Source of the DNA: an uncultured Clostridia bacterium
GTDB taxonomy: Bacteria; Bacillota; Clostridia; Christensenellales; Pumilibacteraceae
Assembly (NCBI GenBank): GCA_947175195.1
Contig: CAMWLQ010000012.1
Coordinates: 1 to 36,081, forward strand
Direction of reading: 5' to 3'
Length of the DNA: 36,081 bases
The notes under the pieces are model-generated. The model was not told where the DNA came from, ran no database searches, and saw nothing but the letters and a program-made list of their open reading frames with translations. Below are positions 1 to 11,587 of the stretch, in pieces. The translations under genes were made by a program, and so were the position numbers. How positions within the stretch are numbered: the first letter of the stretch is position 1; each line of letters opens with the position of its first letter.

Positions 1-2
1 CG

Positions 3-3000
3 GATGAAGTCATTGAGCTTGCACCGGTTAAAAAAACCAAAAAGACACTTATAATAATGATAGCGGGTATGGGAGTGCTTTTAGCACTTGCCGTAGCGTT
101 TTTGGTTATGTACTTGGTCAAGCCGAGCGTTACCGAGGACAAAAATCACGTCAAGGATATTTCCTTGGTGTCGACATCGCTGTTTTCGGAAACCACTCAG
201 GACGGGCAGGTTAAGTATTACGCGTCCATAGGCAACGAGTACACTGTGTATTCCACTTTGACGGTGGACAATAATTCCAGTACCAACGTTCAGTGGGATT
301 TCGACCCGTCGTTGCTTGAAATCAAGGAGCAAAAGAATTCCGGCGAGCCGTCCTTAACGTTTATACCCAGAGTGGGTACGCACGGCAAGACCGCAAAAAT
401 AACGGTACGCGCTCCTTCGCAGGTTAGCGAGTACAAAACGGTCGAATTTGTTATTGTCAACCAGGGCGCGGAGGACATCCAGGTAACGCAGTACGGCGTG
501 CGTAACAATTACACAACGGTGACAGGCGATAGTCTTGACAAGGAATTGCCCATTACCGTTCCGTACTACACAATGAACTCGAGCGCAAACAACCAGTCCA
601 TACAGGTCAGATTTAAGCAGCTCAGCAAATACAATCCCACCTCGGACGAATACGCAAAGCTCACTTCGGTCACGGTAGACGGACAACAATCGGACGCCGT
701 AACCGTAACGTCGAGCGACGAATCGGTTATATCCATAAACGAAGATACGGTCACTAACGAAGGATTTTCGTTTACAGCCAAGGGTAGCTCTAACGACAAA
801 TACATAACGCTCACCATAACGGCAAACGTAAACAACGAAGACTGTAAAGAAATAGCAAAAACAATAAAGGTAAAGGTGGAGTCCAACGTTACGCTCGGCT
901 ATGTGGATTCCATGTACGTGTTTAACAAGCCTATAGTCGACGAAGAATTGATGGGCAAGGTGATTGCCACAAACAAGACCGCGGTCGATTCCACAAAGCT
1001 TAAAACGGAAATAAACAAGGATAAAACGTTAAAGGTTGTTGCGTTCAACGATCGCAACATTCAGCTGAGCAGCGGCAGCTCCGACTTTGCTTTGGTTTTG
1101 CCGTACAGCAATAACAACAGTATTACATACAACGACTTATTCAAGCATGTAATGCTCAACCCCGCCAATATACAATACGACGCGTCGGGCGAGGAGATGA
1201 AGACGGCTTGGTACAAGGATATTCAAGTAACGTCGTCGCAACCGACCGTTCTTCAGGTCACGCAAGACAGCACGACAGGCGATGTCAAGCTCTATCCCAG
1301 AAATGTGTGGACGGACAGTAAAAATAATGTCGAGCTTATAATCAAGGATAAAAAGACCGGCAGTGCGGGCGCGGAAATAAGAGTGCCTGTACGCATTGTC
1401 GCTCAAACAAACGACATTGAGCTTGCGTGCGGTACAAGCAAGACAACCACAGCAAAGCCTGATATAGAGGTAATGGCGTCCGTAGGCGGCAAGTACGAAG
1501 TAACGGTTACTTATACGTTTATCGCGCCCAGTTTGGATAGCGCCAAAACTCTTGCGGAAAACAACTGCTTGAATAACGTATACAAGCTGGATTTCGACCC
1601 TGAGGAAATGGACGTTACGCTCAAGGGCAAAACGCTTGTGCCCGACAAGGAAGAGAGTGCGTCTTTTGAAGATACGATTGCAAAGGTTACGGGTAGTTCG
1701 GGTGCGTCCACGCGTTACACCGCGACAATCACCTTTGAGATTACTGTCAAAATGGAAAACACAGGCTCCGCCGTGTTTACGTTTATCAAAAACGGCTCCG
1801 ACATTTACGGTACGGACGATAATAACAGCCTTAAATCCAAGGATAAAGCATTTGAGCTGTCCGCCGCTTTCAAAATTACGGAAAGCGCCAAAACCGCGTG
1901 GATTATAAAGGACACCGATGATGACGGCAACGGTTTTATTAATGCGCTTAACATCGTCACCGAAAACAACACATGGGCGGGCAATTTTGTGCGCAAGTCG
2001 GATACCGAGGCTGAAATCTACGTGCAAAACCGTCCCCAAGGTACCGAATTGAGCATTGTATCGCTCGAAAACATCAAGCAGTTTGTCAAAGCCGACAAAT
2101 CGTACTTTGAGATTAGAAATATTAATGCCAATTCCGGCAACGGTGTTTCTTGGAACAACACAACCAAAGTATTGTCGTTTACCGGTAGTACTACCGTTTC
2201 GAGCGGTAGTTATGCCACTGCGGTAAGTTTCGATGTTTACAATGTAAAACCCGACAAAATAGCAACTCTTCGAATCCTTGTTTATATTATCGACGCTGTT
2301 ACCGATATACGTCCGATTGAGAGCAAGTCTACGGTACAGTACGACGCAACAAACAATGCGTCGGTAACGATTAATGCAAGCGACGTCAAGATAACGCGTC
2401 GTTTCGTTGACGAGGAAAAGAGTTTTACATTTAACAACGTTGATTTGTACTACGGCAACGACGTTAAGTTTACCAAAGAACCTACCGCCGACGGCTATAC
2501 GTTTAAGCATGAAGGCAAGGAACTGTACAAGTTCGACAAGGATCACAAGCTTTCCACGCTTACCGACGTTTACGCCTACAGCTACGAAAAGGGCATCAAT
2601 TTCGGCAACGTCGAGCTTGAATTTTTGCTCAACGATACCGATGAGTATCTCGGCAAGCATTTCGACCAAGAGTTTGTATACGGTCGGAGAATGAAACTGG
2701 AATTCGAGCGCAAGGCGGATAATGCGGCGCTGTTCAGCGACGTTAATTATCAAACCGAAATAACCCGCCACACGACAAACGGTTTCACCGTGTCCGTAAA
2801 TCAAGATACCGACGCTGTTCTTTGTGCAACGTCTGTTATAGACATAACCATAAGCAGCGGCGCACAAAGAGTTTATATCGAGAGAAAAACCGAGGCGAAC
2901 GGACATATCGCGCCCGTCCAAAAGGCCACGTTCAGCGTGCCGTCGGGGATAATTCCGACAAACAAAGATGAATCTCCGACCCAAGGCTTGTACTATACAA

Positions 3001-6000
3001 TTACGTATCACGCGCCTGCAATAACGGCGCAGCATGCCACGTATGGTCCGTCTACCGTCTATTATGCGAGTACAACGGTTGCGCTTAATTTCTCGGTCAA
3101 CAACGTAACGCGTGCCATCAGATCGATAGGCATTTACAGCGACAACAGCGGCGCTACGGAAAAATCGCTTGCGGGCAAGTCTCTTTTGTTCGGCGGATTT
3201 ATCAATGAGCCGAATAAGTACGACAATACTATTTACGTAAAAGTTGAATACGAAACTCATCAGTCGTACTTTACGTCATTCGAGGCGGTGGAGTTGACGT
3301 TGCCGTCCTACTTAAAGCTTGACGGAAAGACTGCGGTTGTCGATGACGACGGCAATAATGTTTACACATTGATGCCCAGCGCGTATTCGACCGAAAGCAC
3401 TTATGTCGAGATGTTCACTTTGACGATTACTCTCGACAAGGACAGTGCGGTAACCGCCGTCAAAACAATTCAGGTTGTTCCTGTCAATCACAAAGAGGGC
3501 AACAATAAGGTTTCGTGCACAGCCAACGTATATGCCGGTCTTAGCGCTTTGACAGTCAAAAACGGCGAGGACACCGTTGCAACTATTACAGCAGGCAATA
3601 CCGTCACGTATTCCACTACGTTCAGCCTTAAAAATCCCGCCGACATCAAGTCGCTCAATCTCTCGTTCGTTTACGACGCAACCAACAGCAACGGATACGA
3701 CTTGGCATACGATCATACCGGCGCGGGTCTTAAGATTACGGCTCCCACGACTGTGAACGGCTTTGCACTTACAAACAATATCAAGAACGCGCAATCGGAA
3801 TATGCCATCGCTATTGCCAACGATATTACCAAGGTCGCTACGGGTAAACAAACATTCACCATCACGTTTACCGACGAGTATAACGGCACGGATTCCGACA
3901 ACGTGTTTACGCTCAAAATCGAAATAACCGTCACAATGGATATTTACGCGCTTGCCTTTGCGGACGACACAAACACCGTGGTCACCGTAACGGGCGAGTC
4001 GAGCGGCAAGCAAACGCTTAATATCTCGCTCGTGTATAACGACGGAAACGCCATTGCGCAGCCCGATTTGTCCCTTATCACGACAAACAAAGTGCTTGAC
4101 GTTTACGTTCTTGACGGCAGCGAATACAAAGAGTTTACAAACGGCATAACCGTAACTCAAGACTCGACCGACGCAACCGGCAAAAAATATATTGTCGAGA
4201 TAAACAACAATATTGCACGTACCCAAGCGTACTATTTGCGGCTTGTATACGACAACGTAACGTACGACGGCAACAAGCATCTCCGTGCAATCACTATAAA
4301 CACGCTCACTTCTCATATCGAGTTTGACAGCGCAAATACAATCAAACCCACGCAAGTACAGGGCGAAAGCTGTCCGTCCGCAAGCATTGTAGTGCAATCG
4401 GCAAGCGACGAATTCACACTTGTCGCCAACGTGGTCAACGACGGATCGGGCAACAAGGAGAGTGGCAAGCAGGCTACTTACGGATTGTATACCAATCTTA
4501 ATTGCACGACCGTGGCAACGGGACTTACAGTAAATAACGGCGTAATCAAAGTGACGGATCCCGCGGCGATAAACGGCACTGTTTACTACCGTGCGCAGTA
4601 TACCGAGCAAAAGACAGGTCAATCCTATACGCTCAAGGTCAAGCTCACATACACAGTAGCTCCGTCCGCCGTAAGTATAAACGGTGTGGATACAAATGCG
4701 TTTAATGCCGCAAACGACACGCTCACGCTTTACTACAGCAATGCAAGCAATTACACGCAAGCCGATTTGCTCGGCAAGATCGTTGCAAGCACTGCGTTTG
4801 GCAGGGCAGCGTATACGGCGGCTGATGGCGTAGCTTTGACAGTTAAGCTCCAAAACACAGCCGACAGCGCGTACCTCGATATTTCCGGTTACGTGCTTAA
4901 ACCCAAAGCGGTAAACGGCAATGCCGTGACTACCGTTCCCGTATTGGTAACGGCTACCTATGCGGGCGTAGAGGTAACCAAACCCTACAACGTGCTCATA
5001 ACGCCTGTCGCAGGGCTTACGCTTACGTCCACCAGCGGCACGCTCAATCTTTTGAACAGGAATTCGCAGTTGACCGTAACGCCGACCGTAGGCGCATACG
5101 CAGGCTTTACTCCCGCGTACACGTTGACTGCCACCCAAGGCTTGTTTGCAATCACGGGCAGCGGCAACGAAAAGACCGTTAAGCTGGCTGACAACACAGC
5201 GGCAAAGAAGGGTACATATACGCTTACCGCCGCTTTGCGCTATACGTATGCCGCAGGCACCGGCGACGGAATAACGTTTGTCGGACAGTTCGCGAGCAGC
5301 GCTACCTATACCGTAACCGTGGAAGGCGATTACAACTTGTCCTTCAACCTTATGTCAGGCTCGACCGCTATTGCGCCTTACAGCTCCGAGGCAACAAAGC
5401 ATGCCGTGGTTGACAAAACCACCCCGTACAGCATTGTCATAACAAGCGACGACGCCGATTTTGACGTAACGTACAGCACAAAGCCCGTTGCGCTCGCAGT
5501 TGTTTCTATCGCGGCGTTCAGCGGGAAAACGGCTACTGTTACGTTAATCGAAAATGCAAGCGGCGCGTTTGCAATTACCGTTACGGCAACGGTGGGCGGG
5601 CAAACGTACGAACGCACGCAAAACTATTATTTCATGAACGGTGCGGACGTTTCAGCCAAGCTGTATATGTCGCAAAACAACGGCTCTACGTACACCGAGT
5701 TTAACAAGACGGAACAGAATATCGATTATACAACCACTCCGTACATGTTCAAGTACGAGATTACGGGCTTGCCCGAAGAGGCGATTGTAGATCTTGTTGT
5801 AAACGGCAATGTCACCAAAGGCAGCTTGACGATTGATAGCACCACCGGCAAGCGGTATTGCATAATCACCGCTACCAAGCCCACAACTATGCGTATAGGC
5901 GCCAAAGCTACTATAGGCAGCCGCATTGTCTATTTGGGCGACAAGACGGTCGAGCTTACTGCGACCGCGCCCAACTTTACGCTTAACGCAAACGACACCG

Positions 6001-9000
6001 TGTTGCCTGCGGAAACTGTAGATTTGTCCGTAACTGCGGCGATAAGTTTCCACGGCGATTACAGTGTTACATACCAAGTTATTGCAGGCGGCGCTTATGC
6101 CAAGATCGAGGGTGCTGTTCTCACCGCCGAAAAGAACGTAGTTACCGACCAAACGGTGATAGTCCGCGCAACCATTACAGTAAATAACGGTGCATATGCG
6201 GGCGAATATACCGTTGACAGGTCTATTACCGTCACGGGCGTTGCGCTGCCCACAATTCAGTGGAAAGACGGCGCCAACAAAGAGCTTTGCTTGGACGGCA
6301 AGAGTAATTACACATATGCGTCAACCAACTATACGTTTGACAATAACAACAGCAATTACAGCTATACGGGCAAAGTTACGTTTACCTTTGAGGCGCAAAA
6401 CGGCACGCTTACAAAAGATACGGATTTCTCGTTCGACGCAACCGCAGGCACGCTTACACTAACCGCCAACAACAAGACAAGAGCGGGCGGTAGCTTGCTG
6501 CTTACCGTAAAGGCAACAATCAACAGCGGTGCGCATCAGGGCGAAAGCGTTACCGACACGATTACCGTGCGCGTATTGCCTATAATGAACACGACTGCAG
6601 GCGGCATCACGATAGGCAACGCCAAAGCCACTTACGACCTTAACGGATTGTTCAAGAGCGTATTCGCGCCCAACACCGCAAGCGGAACTGGCTTTGTTCA
6701 AAGCGGCGATAGCTACGCTATTATTTCGCTCACAGTGGACGACACGACTGATTTCGGCGTGGACGGCGCAAGCCTTATAGTCAAGAACAACTTGACAACC
6801 GCTCCCACCGCAAATGTTACCGCCACGGTACTCATTTCTTCGGGCGCATATGCGGGCACAACCGTTGTCGGCACAAAGACTATTAATGTTACTATCCCGT
6901 CATCTTCGCTTACTGAAAACGTACAGTGGAATAATACCGATTACAAGTACAACAATTTGACGCTTAGCAAAGCCAAGGTTTTAGGCAATGCTATATCGGG
7001 AACGGTGAGCGGCATAACGGTCGTCGTGCCCGAAAGCGTAGATGAATACGTGGCTGTAGCGGGCAACGGTACGGCAAGTCCCGTTGTATCGGTAAGCAAA
7101 GACTACGGCGCGTATTTCACTGCCACTGCGCCCGAAAAGAAATTCACATTAAACTACGTTGTTACGCTTACCGACGGCAAGGTGTATTACAGCTCGGCGC
7201 AATATACCGTAGCCGCGCAAAAGGTGAATATTACCGCAACGCTTGGCGTGGGAACCGTTGCCGAAAACGGCACGGCGTCCATCGACTCGGGCGAAACATC
7301 GATAATGCAACTGACTGCCGACAAAGGCTTTGACGTTGTTGTTACCAACGTGACTGCAAGCAACCTTGTAACTGCTACTTACGGCGGCAACGGCGTACAA
7401 TTCAGTGCCTCAACAGTAACGTCCGACCAAAGTGTTACGGTAACGCTTACCTTGAATATTGCGGGACAGTCCACGGAATTTACGTTCAATTTGAATATTT
7501 CGGCCCCTATTACCGCTGCGCAGTACAACGCATCCAATACGGACAATATCGACTTTGCGGTCGATGACGGGAACATAGTCGGTCAAAATCAAAACAATGT
7601 TGTGGTGTCTACATGGCAGGCAACCGCAAATGCTCAGTATAAACGCGGAATATCGTTGGAAATTACCGCGCCGTCCGGGCATAATTTGAATGAATATTTC
7701 GATAGCTTGTCACTTAAAGATTCGCAGCACTCGGCACGCACGCCTGCAAGCCTTGAGGCGAATATGGTGACTATTGATTTCCATGACAGTTATTGGATGT
7801 CGGGTCACGATACTTCTACGTTCACATTGACGATGGCGTTTAATACGAGCAATGTAATTCCTTTGTCAACTATACAGGTCAAGTATATTGCCGGCAGAAA
7901 CAACTCGGTGAACACTAGCGATATGACGATGCTGTATAGAGTGCAAGTTATAGGTGCAATTCCCGTCACGCTCAACACCAACGCCGGCAGCGACGACGTT
8001 CAATGCGAAAATTACACTTCGCCGCTGTACAAACATTCGTACAACTTGCCCACTCCCACGCGTATCGGCTACGAATTTTTGGGATGGTACACTGCTGCAA
8101 TCGGCGGTGATTCGGTTGGCGAGGATTCTACTATTACCGATACCCAACCGCACACCCTGTATGCGCACTGGGATGCAAAGCAGTACACTATTAAGTACAA
8201 CGCCAACTATGACGGCGCGGGCACAATTGCCGATACCAAAACGGTCGGATACGGTCAAACTTACGACGAACTGAAATCCGATCTCAATCGTAACGGTTAC
8301 GAGTTTATCGGCTGGACGGTTGCACCTGCGGAAAACAGCCAAGCAATAACGCCGTACACGCTGGTTAAGCCCGAAAACGCCAACAACATAAATGAAATCA
8401 CGTTGTACGCACAGTGGCGCATACTGTATTATACTGTTACGATCAATGCGGGCGATGGCACGCTGGACGGTACAAATAATACAATGACCGCACAGGTGCA
8501 ATACGGCGGTTCGTTCACGCTACACAACTTGATTACGCCTACTCGCGACGGCTATCGTTTTGGCGGCTGGAGCGTTTCCGGTGCGACTGATAACGTTATC
8601 GACAACGTTACGATTGCCGCAAGCTGGATACAGTTGTATACAGTGTCGTTTGACGCCAATGCCGAGGGCGTAACCAATCCGCAGTCCGTGCAAATGGCAA
8701 ACGGCGATACGTACGTACTGCCTACGCTCACGCGCGACGGATATGAGTTCGACGGCTGGTATAACGGAGAGGACGAGGTTGTAAGCGGCACTGAGGCAGC
8801 TCTTAGCGGAAATATCACGCTTGTCGCGCAGTGGAGCAAAACCACGTTTACCGTAACGCTCAATGCGGGCGACGGCACGATAGGCGGACAAACAACGTAT
8901 ACGTTCACCGTAGCAAAGGACACGCAGTTCTCTACGTATCTCAACGTTACGCCCACGCACGATGGATACAGCTTTGACGGCTGGTGGATAAACGGCGAAG

Positions 9001-9308
9001 GCGAGGAAGATGACGAAAAGCAAACCGCAGCAATAACCGTTACCGAAGATATTACGCTTACCGCACATTGGGCTGTAAACACATACACGGTAACGTTTGA
9101 CGCGAGCGGCGGCACGCTTGCCGAGGGTGAGGACACCATAACAGTTACGTACGGACAAGCTTACGGCGAATTGCCTACGCCGACGCGCAGTGGTTATCAA
9201 TTTGATGGTTGGCGTACCGAAGGCGGTACTTATATTGATAGCACTACCACGGTAGGTATCACCGCCAATCAAACGCTTTACGCGAGATGGTCGGATATTG
9301 AAGAATAA
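3..9308 (+). CDS. Giant membrane-anchored surface protein with six C-terminal InlB B-repeats (5' end outside window)
   Basis: The reading frame is open from the first bases of the window, so the true start lies upstream; the ATG at 57 lies inside the hydrophobic segment and is unlikely to be the start. About 3100 residues are visible. A Lys-rich stretch (VKKTKK) precedes one transmembrane helix (about residues 15-39), which fits a signal anchor with a cytoplasmic N-terminus and everything else outside. The long middle part is Thr/Val/Asn-rich and beta-type, resembling tandem bacterial Ig-like domains. Three units carry a similar (S/N)GA(Y/H)xG motif near residues 2060, 2175 and 2280. From about residue 2650 to the end there are six InlB B-repeat (Listeria-Bacteroides, Flg_new) modules, each with a GYxFxGW core and most ending LxAxW. 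No LPXTG sorting signal or C-terminal membrane helix is present. An adhesion or cell-surface role is inferred from the domain types; the ligand is unknown. Confidence 0.85.
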   Translation, partial: DEVIELAPVKKTKKTLIIMIAGMGVLLALAVAFLVMYLVKPSVTEDKNHVKDISLVSTSLFSETTQDGQVKYYASIGNEYTVYSTLTVDNNSSTNVQWDFDPSLLEIKEQKNSGEPSLTFIPRVGTHGKTAKITVRAPSQVSEYKTVEFVIVNQGAEDIQVTQYGVRNNYTTVTGDSLDKELPITVPYYTMNSSANNQSIQVRFKQLSKYNPTSDEYAKLTSVTVDGQQSDAVTVTSSDESVISINEDTVTNEGFSFTAKGSSNDKYITLTITANVNNEDCKEIAKTIKVKVESNVTLGYVDSMYVFNKPIVDEELMGKVIATNKTAVDSTKLKTEINKDKTLKVVAFNDRNIQLSSGSSDFALVLPYSNNNSITYNDLFKHVMLNPANIQYDASGEEMKTAWYKDIQVTSSQPTVLQVTQDSTTGDVKLYPRNVWTDSKNNVELIIKDKKTGSAGAEIRVPVRIVAQTNDIELACGTSKTTTAKPDIEVMASVGGKYEVTVTYTFIAPSLDSAKTLAENNCLNNVYKLDFDPEEMDVTLKGKTLVPDKEESASFEDTIAKVTGSSGASTRYTATITFEITVKMENTGSAVFTFIKNGSDIYGTDDNNSLKSKDKAFELSAAFKITESAKTAWIIKDTDDDGNGFINALNIVTENNTWAGNFVRKSDTEAEIYVQNRPQGTELSIVSLENIKQFVKADKSYFEIRNINANSGNGVSWNNTTKVLSFTGSTTVSSGSYATAVSFDVYNVKPDKIATLRILVYIIDAVTDIRPIESKSTVQYDATNNASVTINASDVKITRRFVDEEKSFTFNNVDLYYGNDVKFTKEPTADGYTFKHEGKELYKFDKDHKLSTLTDVYAYSYEKGINFGNVELEFLLNDTDEYLGKHFDQEFVYGRRMKLEFERKADNAALFSDVNYQTEITRHTTNGFTVSVNQDTDAVLCATSVIDITISSGAQRVYIERKTEANGHIAPVQKATFSVPSGIIPTNKDESPTQGLYYTITYHAPAITAQHATYGPSTVYYASTTVALNFSVNNVTRAIRSIGIYSDNSGATEKSLAGKSLLFGGFINEPNKYDNTIYVKVEYETHQSYFTSFEAVELTLPSYLKLDGKTAVVDDDGNNVYTLMPSAYSTESTYVEMFTLTITLDKDSAVTAVKTIQVVPVNHKEGNNKVSCTANVYAGLSALTVKNGEDTVATITAGNTVTYSTTFSLKNPADIKSLNLSFVYDATNSNGYDLAYDHTGAGLKITAPTTVNGFALTNNIKNAQSEYAIAIANDITKVATGKQTFTITFTDEYNGTDSDNVFTLKIEITVTMDIYALAFADDTNTVVTVTGESSGKQTLNISLVYNDGNAIAQPDLSLITTNKVLDVYVLDGSEYKEFTNGITVTQDSTDATGKKYIVEINNNIARTQAYYLRLVYDNVTYDGNKHLRAITINTLTSHIEFDSANTIKPTQVQGESCPSASIVVQSASDEFTLVANVVNDGSGNKESGKQATYGLYTNLNCTTVATGLTVNNGVIKVTDPAAINGTVYYRAQYTEQKTGQSYTLKVKLTYTVAPSAVSINGVDTNAFNAANDTLTLYYSNASNYTQADLLGKIVASTAFGRAAYTAADGVALTVKLQNTADSAYLDISGYVLKPKAVNGNAVTTVPVLVTATYAGVEVTKPYNVLITPVAGLTLTSTSGTLNLLNRNSQLTVTPTVGAYAGFTPAYTLTATQGLFAITGSGNEKTVKLADNTAAKKGTYTLTAALRYTYAAGTGDGITFVGQFASSATYTVTVEGDYNLSFNLMSGSTAIAPYSSEATKHAVVDKTTPYSIVITSDDADFDVTYSTKPVALAVVSIAAFSGKTATVTLIENASGAFAITVTATVGGQTYERTQNYYFMNGADVSAKLYMSQNNGSTYTEFNKTEQNIDYTTTPYMFKYEITGLPEEAIVDLVVNGNVTKGSLTIDSTTGKRYCIITATKPTTMRIGAKATIGSRIVYLGDKTVELTATAPNFTLNANDTVLPAETVDLSVTAAISFHGDYSVTYQVIAGGAYAKIEGAVLTAEKNVVTDQTVIVRATITVNNGAYAGEYTVDRSITVTGVALPTIQWKDGANKELCLDGKSNYTYASTNYTFDNNNSNYSYTGKVTFTFEAQNGTLTKDTDFSFDATAGTLTLTANNKTRAGGSLLLTVKATINSGAHQGESVTDTITVRVLPIMNTTAGGITIGNAKATYDLNGLFKSVFAPNTASGTGFVQSGDSYAIISLTVDDTTDFGVDGASLIVKNNLTTAPTANVTATVLISSGAYAGTTVVGTKTINVTIPSSSLTENVQWNNTDYKYNNLTLSKAKVLGNAISGTVSGITVVVPESVDEYVAVAGNGTASPVVSVSKDYGAYFTATAPEKKFTLNYVVTLTDGKVYYSSAQYTVAAQKVNITATLGVGTVAENGTASIDSGETSIMQLTADKGFDVVVTNVTASNLVTATYGGNGVQFSASTVTSDQSVTVTLTLNIAGQSTEFTFNLNISAPITAAQYNASNTDNIDFAVDDGNIVGQNQNNVVVSTWQATANAQYKRGISLEITAPSGHNLNEYFDSLSLKDSQHSARTPASLEANMVTIDFHDSYWMSGHDTSTFTLTMAFNTSNVIPLSTIQVKYIAGRNNSVNTSDMTMLYRVQVIGAIPVTLNTNAGSDDVQCENYTSPLYKHSYNLPTPTRIGYEFLGWYTAAIGGDSVGEDSTITDTQPHTLYAHWDAKQYTIKYNANYDGAGTIADTKTVGYGQTYDELKSDLNRNGYEFIGWTVAPAENSQAITPYTLVKPENANNINEITLYAQWRILYYTVTINAGDGTLDGTNNTMTAQVQYGGSFTLHNLITPTRDGYRFGGWSVSGATDNVIDNVTIAASWIQLYTVSFDANAEGVTNPQSVQMANGDTYVLPTLTRDGYEFDGWYNGEDEVVSGTEAALSGNITLVAQWSKTTFTVTLNAGDGTIGGQTTYTFTVAKDTQFSTYLNVTPTHDGYSFDGWWINGEGEEDDEKQTAAITVTEDITLTAHWAVNTYTVTFDASGGTLAEGEDTITVTYGQAYGELPTPTRSGYQFDGWRTEGGTYIDSTTTVGITANQTLYARWSDIEE

Positions 9309-9342
9309 AGCGAATAAGAAAATCTACGAGGAATAAATATAC

Positions 9343-9885
9343 ATGGAAAAAATTTATACAGTGGACATTTGCGGCAGGGTGGAACACTTGCCCATACTGC
9401 CGTTGCCATCCGGCGTAAACATTGCGTTTTTCAATCTTCACGGCAACGTGGAGCTGACCGAGCATTGCGCCAAGCACCTTGCGGAAAGGGTAAAAAAGTA
9501 CAATCCCGACGTGCTTATTACGGCGGAAAGCAAGGGCTTGCAAATTACGCACTGTGTAGCGCGAGATATGGGACATAAAATGTACGCCGTTGCGCGCAAA
9601 AGCAAAAAGCTGTATATGCAGGACGGCATAGAGGTGCAAGCCAAAACGATAACCACGGGCGAGGTACAACGCCTGTATCTTTCCGCGCACGACGTGGATT
9701 TGATTAAGGGCAAGCGCGTCGCCATTATAGACGACGTTATCAGCACGGGCGCTGCCAACGCCGCGCTCGAGCAGCTTGTGGCTATGGCGGGCGGAGAGGT
9801 CGTGTGCCGCGCGTTTGTGCTTGCCGAGGGTGACGCCAAGGATAGAAAAGGCGTCGAGTATTTGGCTACAATCCCGCTACTCTAA
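9343..9885 (+). CDS. Phosphoribosyltransferase family protein (adenine PRTase-like)
   Basis: This 180-residue protein has the type I phosphoribosyltransferase PRPP-binding motif VAIIDDVISTGAA at about residues 126-138, with paired acidic residues followed by STG. An ESKGL segment near residue 62 resembles the ESRG element of adenine phosphoribosyltransferases. The family transfers a base onto PRPP in the cytoplasm, usually for purine salvage. The N-terminus differs from classical Apt, so the base is uncertain and no symbol is given. The ATG at 9343 is preceded by GAGGA about ten bases upstream. It lies 34 bases after the giant surface gene and may share its transcript. Its stop codon is inside the palindromic terminator that it shares with the convergent coat gene. 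Confidence 0.85.
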   Translation: MEKIYTVDICGRVEHLPILPLPSGVNIAFFNLHGNVELTEHCAKHLAERVKKYNPDVLITAESKGLQITHCVARDMGHKMYAVARKSKKLYMQDGIEVQAKTITTGEVQRLYLSAHDVDLIKGKRVAIIDDVISTGAANAALEQLVAMAGGEVVCRAFVLAEGDAKDRKGVEYLATIPLL

Positions 9886-9921
9886 CAAAAAAAGCGCTCG
9901 ATCGAGCGCTTTTTTTGTTAG
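9882..9921. terminator. Perfect 40-bp palindrome acting as bidirectional terminator
   Basis: Bases 9882-9901 are the exact reverse complement of 9902-9921. The core AAGCGCTCGA/TCGAGCGCTT is flanked by an A-run on the left and a T-run on the right, so each strand gives a GC-rich hairpin followed by seven U. It contains the stop codon of the phosphoribosyltransferase gene (9883-9885) and that of the convergent CotF-like gene (9918-9920). Confidence 0.9.
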
Positions 9922-10646
9922 AAATTATTGCTGTTATTTCTGCACAGCGGAGCAAATTGCTGTTTTGCTTTGGTAATGTCCTCTTCCGACGCTTGTTCGG
10001 TTTTGTACATTCCGTTTTCCTGCATATAGCTGAACGCCTTGTATTGGTCGGCTGCCGCCTCGGTAAAGTTGGCGCGTATTACGTCGCGCAAATTCTCTTC
10101 CGCAGTTTCGCACAGCGCGGAGGAGTATAGCCGCACGATTTCTTTTTCCGAGCCGAGTACGTCGGATATTATTTCGTAGTCGTCAAGTTGGCATTTTTCC
10201 TGTGCGGTTTCACCACAGCCGCAGCTGTCGCCGCAGTTGCACCAGTTATCATGCGTTGCCGCTTGCTCGTCGCTCGGAGCGTACTGCAGGGACTTGTCGC
10301 TGTTTTCGTAATTTCCCGAGTCGTTGCCGTTGCCGTAGTCCTCGCCGATTTCGTAGTCTATATTGCAGCTGTCGCCGTTGCACGGCTTGTGCGAGCCGTT
10401 GCCGACGTTATTGTCGCCCTCGTAGCTGTCGTCATCGTTTACGTAAAGGTCCGAAAGGTCGGTAGTGGCTGCTTGCTCGTCACTGCCAAAGCTGTTGCCT
10501 ATATATTCGTCGGACATTGTCGGATATTCGTCATAGCCGTCGGTGTCCGTTTCCACTATAAAGTCGGATGCAAACTCCTCGGGTATTTCGTTTTCGTATT
10601 CGGGGCAGTCGTTGTGATCGAGATCGTATTCGTTATCGTATTGCAT
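9918..10646 (-). CDS. CotF-family spore coat protein with acidic, Cys-containing N-terminal extension
   Basis: The 242-residue product has two parts. Residues 1 to about 155 are very acidic and rich in Asp, Glu, Asn and Gly, with a Cys-rich patch (WCNCGDSCGCGE) and two copies of the heptapeptide SDEQAAT. The last 85 or so residues form a helical domain resembling Coat_F (CotF): DYEIISDVLGSEKEIVRLYS at its start and a YMQENGMY element near its end. CotF-type proteins are spore coat or spore-associated proteins in Bacillus and Clostridia; the long acidic extension is not typical of the short family members. The ATG at 10646 has AGGAG upstream on the minus strand. It follows the small helical gene at 10658-10840 by 11 bases, so the two probably form an operon expressed in sporulation. 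That timing is inferred from the family, as no sporulation sigma-factor promoter was identified. Confidence 0.75.
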   Translation of the reverse strand: MQYDNEYDLDHNDCPEYENEIPEEFASDFIVETDTDGYDEYPTMSDEYIGNSFGSDEQAATTDLSDLYVNDDDSYEGDNNVGNGSHKPCNGDSCNIDYEIGEDYGNGNDSGNYENSDKSLQYAPSDEQAATHDNWCNCGDSCGCGETAQEKCQLDDYEIISDVLGSEKEIVRLYSSALCETAEENLRDVIRANFTEAAADQYKAFSYMQENGMYKTEQASEEDITKAKQQFAPLCRNNSNNF

Positions 10647-10657
10647 AATTGTTCTCC

Positions 10658-10840
10658 TTAGTTTTTGTCGAGGTAATTGCTAAGCGTTTCGTAACGCTGT
10701 TTGTGTCCGTTGGCAAGGTTGCCGAGCGCGCATTTAAGCTGCTCGTTGTCCGTTTCGGACACGTAATTGCAGCATTTTTTGTACGCAAGCTTTTCACTGC
10801 GCATAAGTTCGCTCAATTCCGTAAGGCTTTTTGTAGTCAT
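10658..10840 (-). CDS. Small ferritin-like helical protein next to spore coat gene
   Basis: This is a 60-residue protein beginning MTTKSLTELSELMRSEKLAY. I chose the ATG at 10840 because AAGGAG lies six bases upstream on the minus strand; the frame extends to a TTG at 10861, but that would place the ribosome binding site inside the gene. The sequence predicts two helices with conserved-looking E-K-A-Y, LK and H-x-x-R-Y-E-T-L elements, resembling the short rubrerythrin/ferritin-like proteins often found beside CotF-type genes in Clostridia. It is too short for a complete four-helix di-iron site, so it would have to dimerise or be structural. Function is unknown; a sporulation role is inferred from the adjacent coat gene. 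Confidence 0.65.
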   Translation of the reverse strand: MTTKSLTELSELMRSEKLAYKKCCNYVSETDNEQLKCALGNLANGHKQRYETLSNYLDKN

Positions 10841-10907
10841 GAATTTCTCCTTCAAGTTCAAGTGATGTAAAATTAATATGTGTCGCTCGATTTGTTTTTA
10901 TTCGCGC

Positions 10908-10936
10908 TTGATTTTTTATGTATATAATGTTAAAAT
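10908..10936 (+). promoter_or_regulatory. Predicted sigma-A promoter placing the start site at the recX ATG
   Basis: A TTGATT at 10908-10913 is followed after 17 bases by TAAAAT at 10931-10936. Transcription would begin about seven bases later, at 10943, which is the A of the recX start codon. A second TATAAT at 10923-10928 has no good -35 partner. Confidence 0.6.
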
Positions 10937-10942
10937 ATACGT

Positions 10943-11563
10943 ATGGGCAAGATAACGGATATTCAAAAGCAAAAACGCAACCGCACGCGCGTCAGCATAT
11001 TTATAGACGGGGAATTTGTGTGCGGGCTGGACGAGGTCGCCGCAGCCGCCGCAAGGCTCAAAATAGGCGACGAGATCACTGCGGACGATCTTAAAAGCGT
11101 AATGGAAAAGAGCGAGCTTAATTCGGCGTTCGAGCGCGCCGTGGGCTATCTTTCCATCGCGCCGCGTGCAAAAAAGGAAATATTCAAATATCTTGCCGAC
11201 AAGGGCTACGACAAGGACATAATCGAGCAAGCCATAGACAAGCTGGTCGCTTATCACTATATAGACGATTATCTGTATGCGCAAACTTATATTAGGTCCA
11301 AATCCAAAAAATACGGCTCATTCCGAATAAGCGCGGAGCTCAAACAAAAGGGCATTGCGCAGTCGGTAATAGACGAACTGATGGACGATGCGTCGGAGGA
11401 CAGTATAACTGCTATTGCCGAAAAGTATATCAAATCGCACAAGTCCGCGGACAGGCAAAAGCTGAAAAGATTTTTGGCGGGGCGCGGGTTTTCTTGGGAC
11501 AGCATAAACAGCGCCGTGGCGCAGCTTTCGGATGCGTTTGACGGCGACGACGGGGATTACTAA
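10943..11563 (+). CDS. recX: Regulatory protein RecX
   Basis: This 206-residue protein fits RecX, which binds RecA filaments and modulates recombination and SOS activity in the cytoplasm. The N-terminus (MGKITDIQKQKRNRTRVSIF) and the DGEFVCGLDE segment match the usual RecX opening. A run of three-helix repeats follows, including ERAVGYLSIAPRAKKEI near residue 64 and YHYIDDYLYAQTYIRSK near residue 104; the last matches the family's (I/L)DDxxYAxxY pattern. No Shine-Dalgarno sequence precedes the ATG, and the predicted promoter would start the transcript at the ATG itself, so the message may be leaderless. It is the first gene of a run with the S58 peptidase, acpS and nnr genes. No LexA-type operator was seen upstream, and recA is not in the window. 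Confidence 0.9.
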   Translation: MGKITDIQKQKRNRTRVSIFIDGEFVCGLDEVAAAAARLKIGDEITADDLKSVMEKSELNSAFERAVGYLSIAPRAKKEIFKYLADKGYDKDIIEQAIDKLVAYHYIDDYLYAQTYIRSKSKKYGSFRISAELKQKGIAQSVIDELMDDASEDSITAIAEKYIKSHKSADRQKLKRFLAGRGFSWDSINSAVAQLSDAFDGDDGDY

Positions 11564-11587
11564 TAAACGGATAAAGGAGTGGCTATT

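Noticed and set aside
1137-3260. Antisense open frame of 707 codons inside the giant surface gene
   Set aside because: It is a shadow created by the RNY-like codon bias of the sense gene; the translation is Arg/Val/Cys-rich with no domain and no ribosome binding site.
3312-5138. Antisense open frame of 608 codons inside the giant surface gene
   Set aside because: The same codon-bias artefact; composition is unnatural and it lies entirely opposite a supported gene.
9060-9308. Sortase signal at the end of the giant protein
   Set aside because: The C-terminus ends directly after the last InlB repeat (YARWSDIEE) with no LPXTG, hydrophobic stretch or basic tail.
10842-10861. Upstream TTG start for the small helical gene
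   Set aside because: It would place AAGGAG inside the coding region; the ATG at 10840 is correctly spaced from it.
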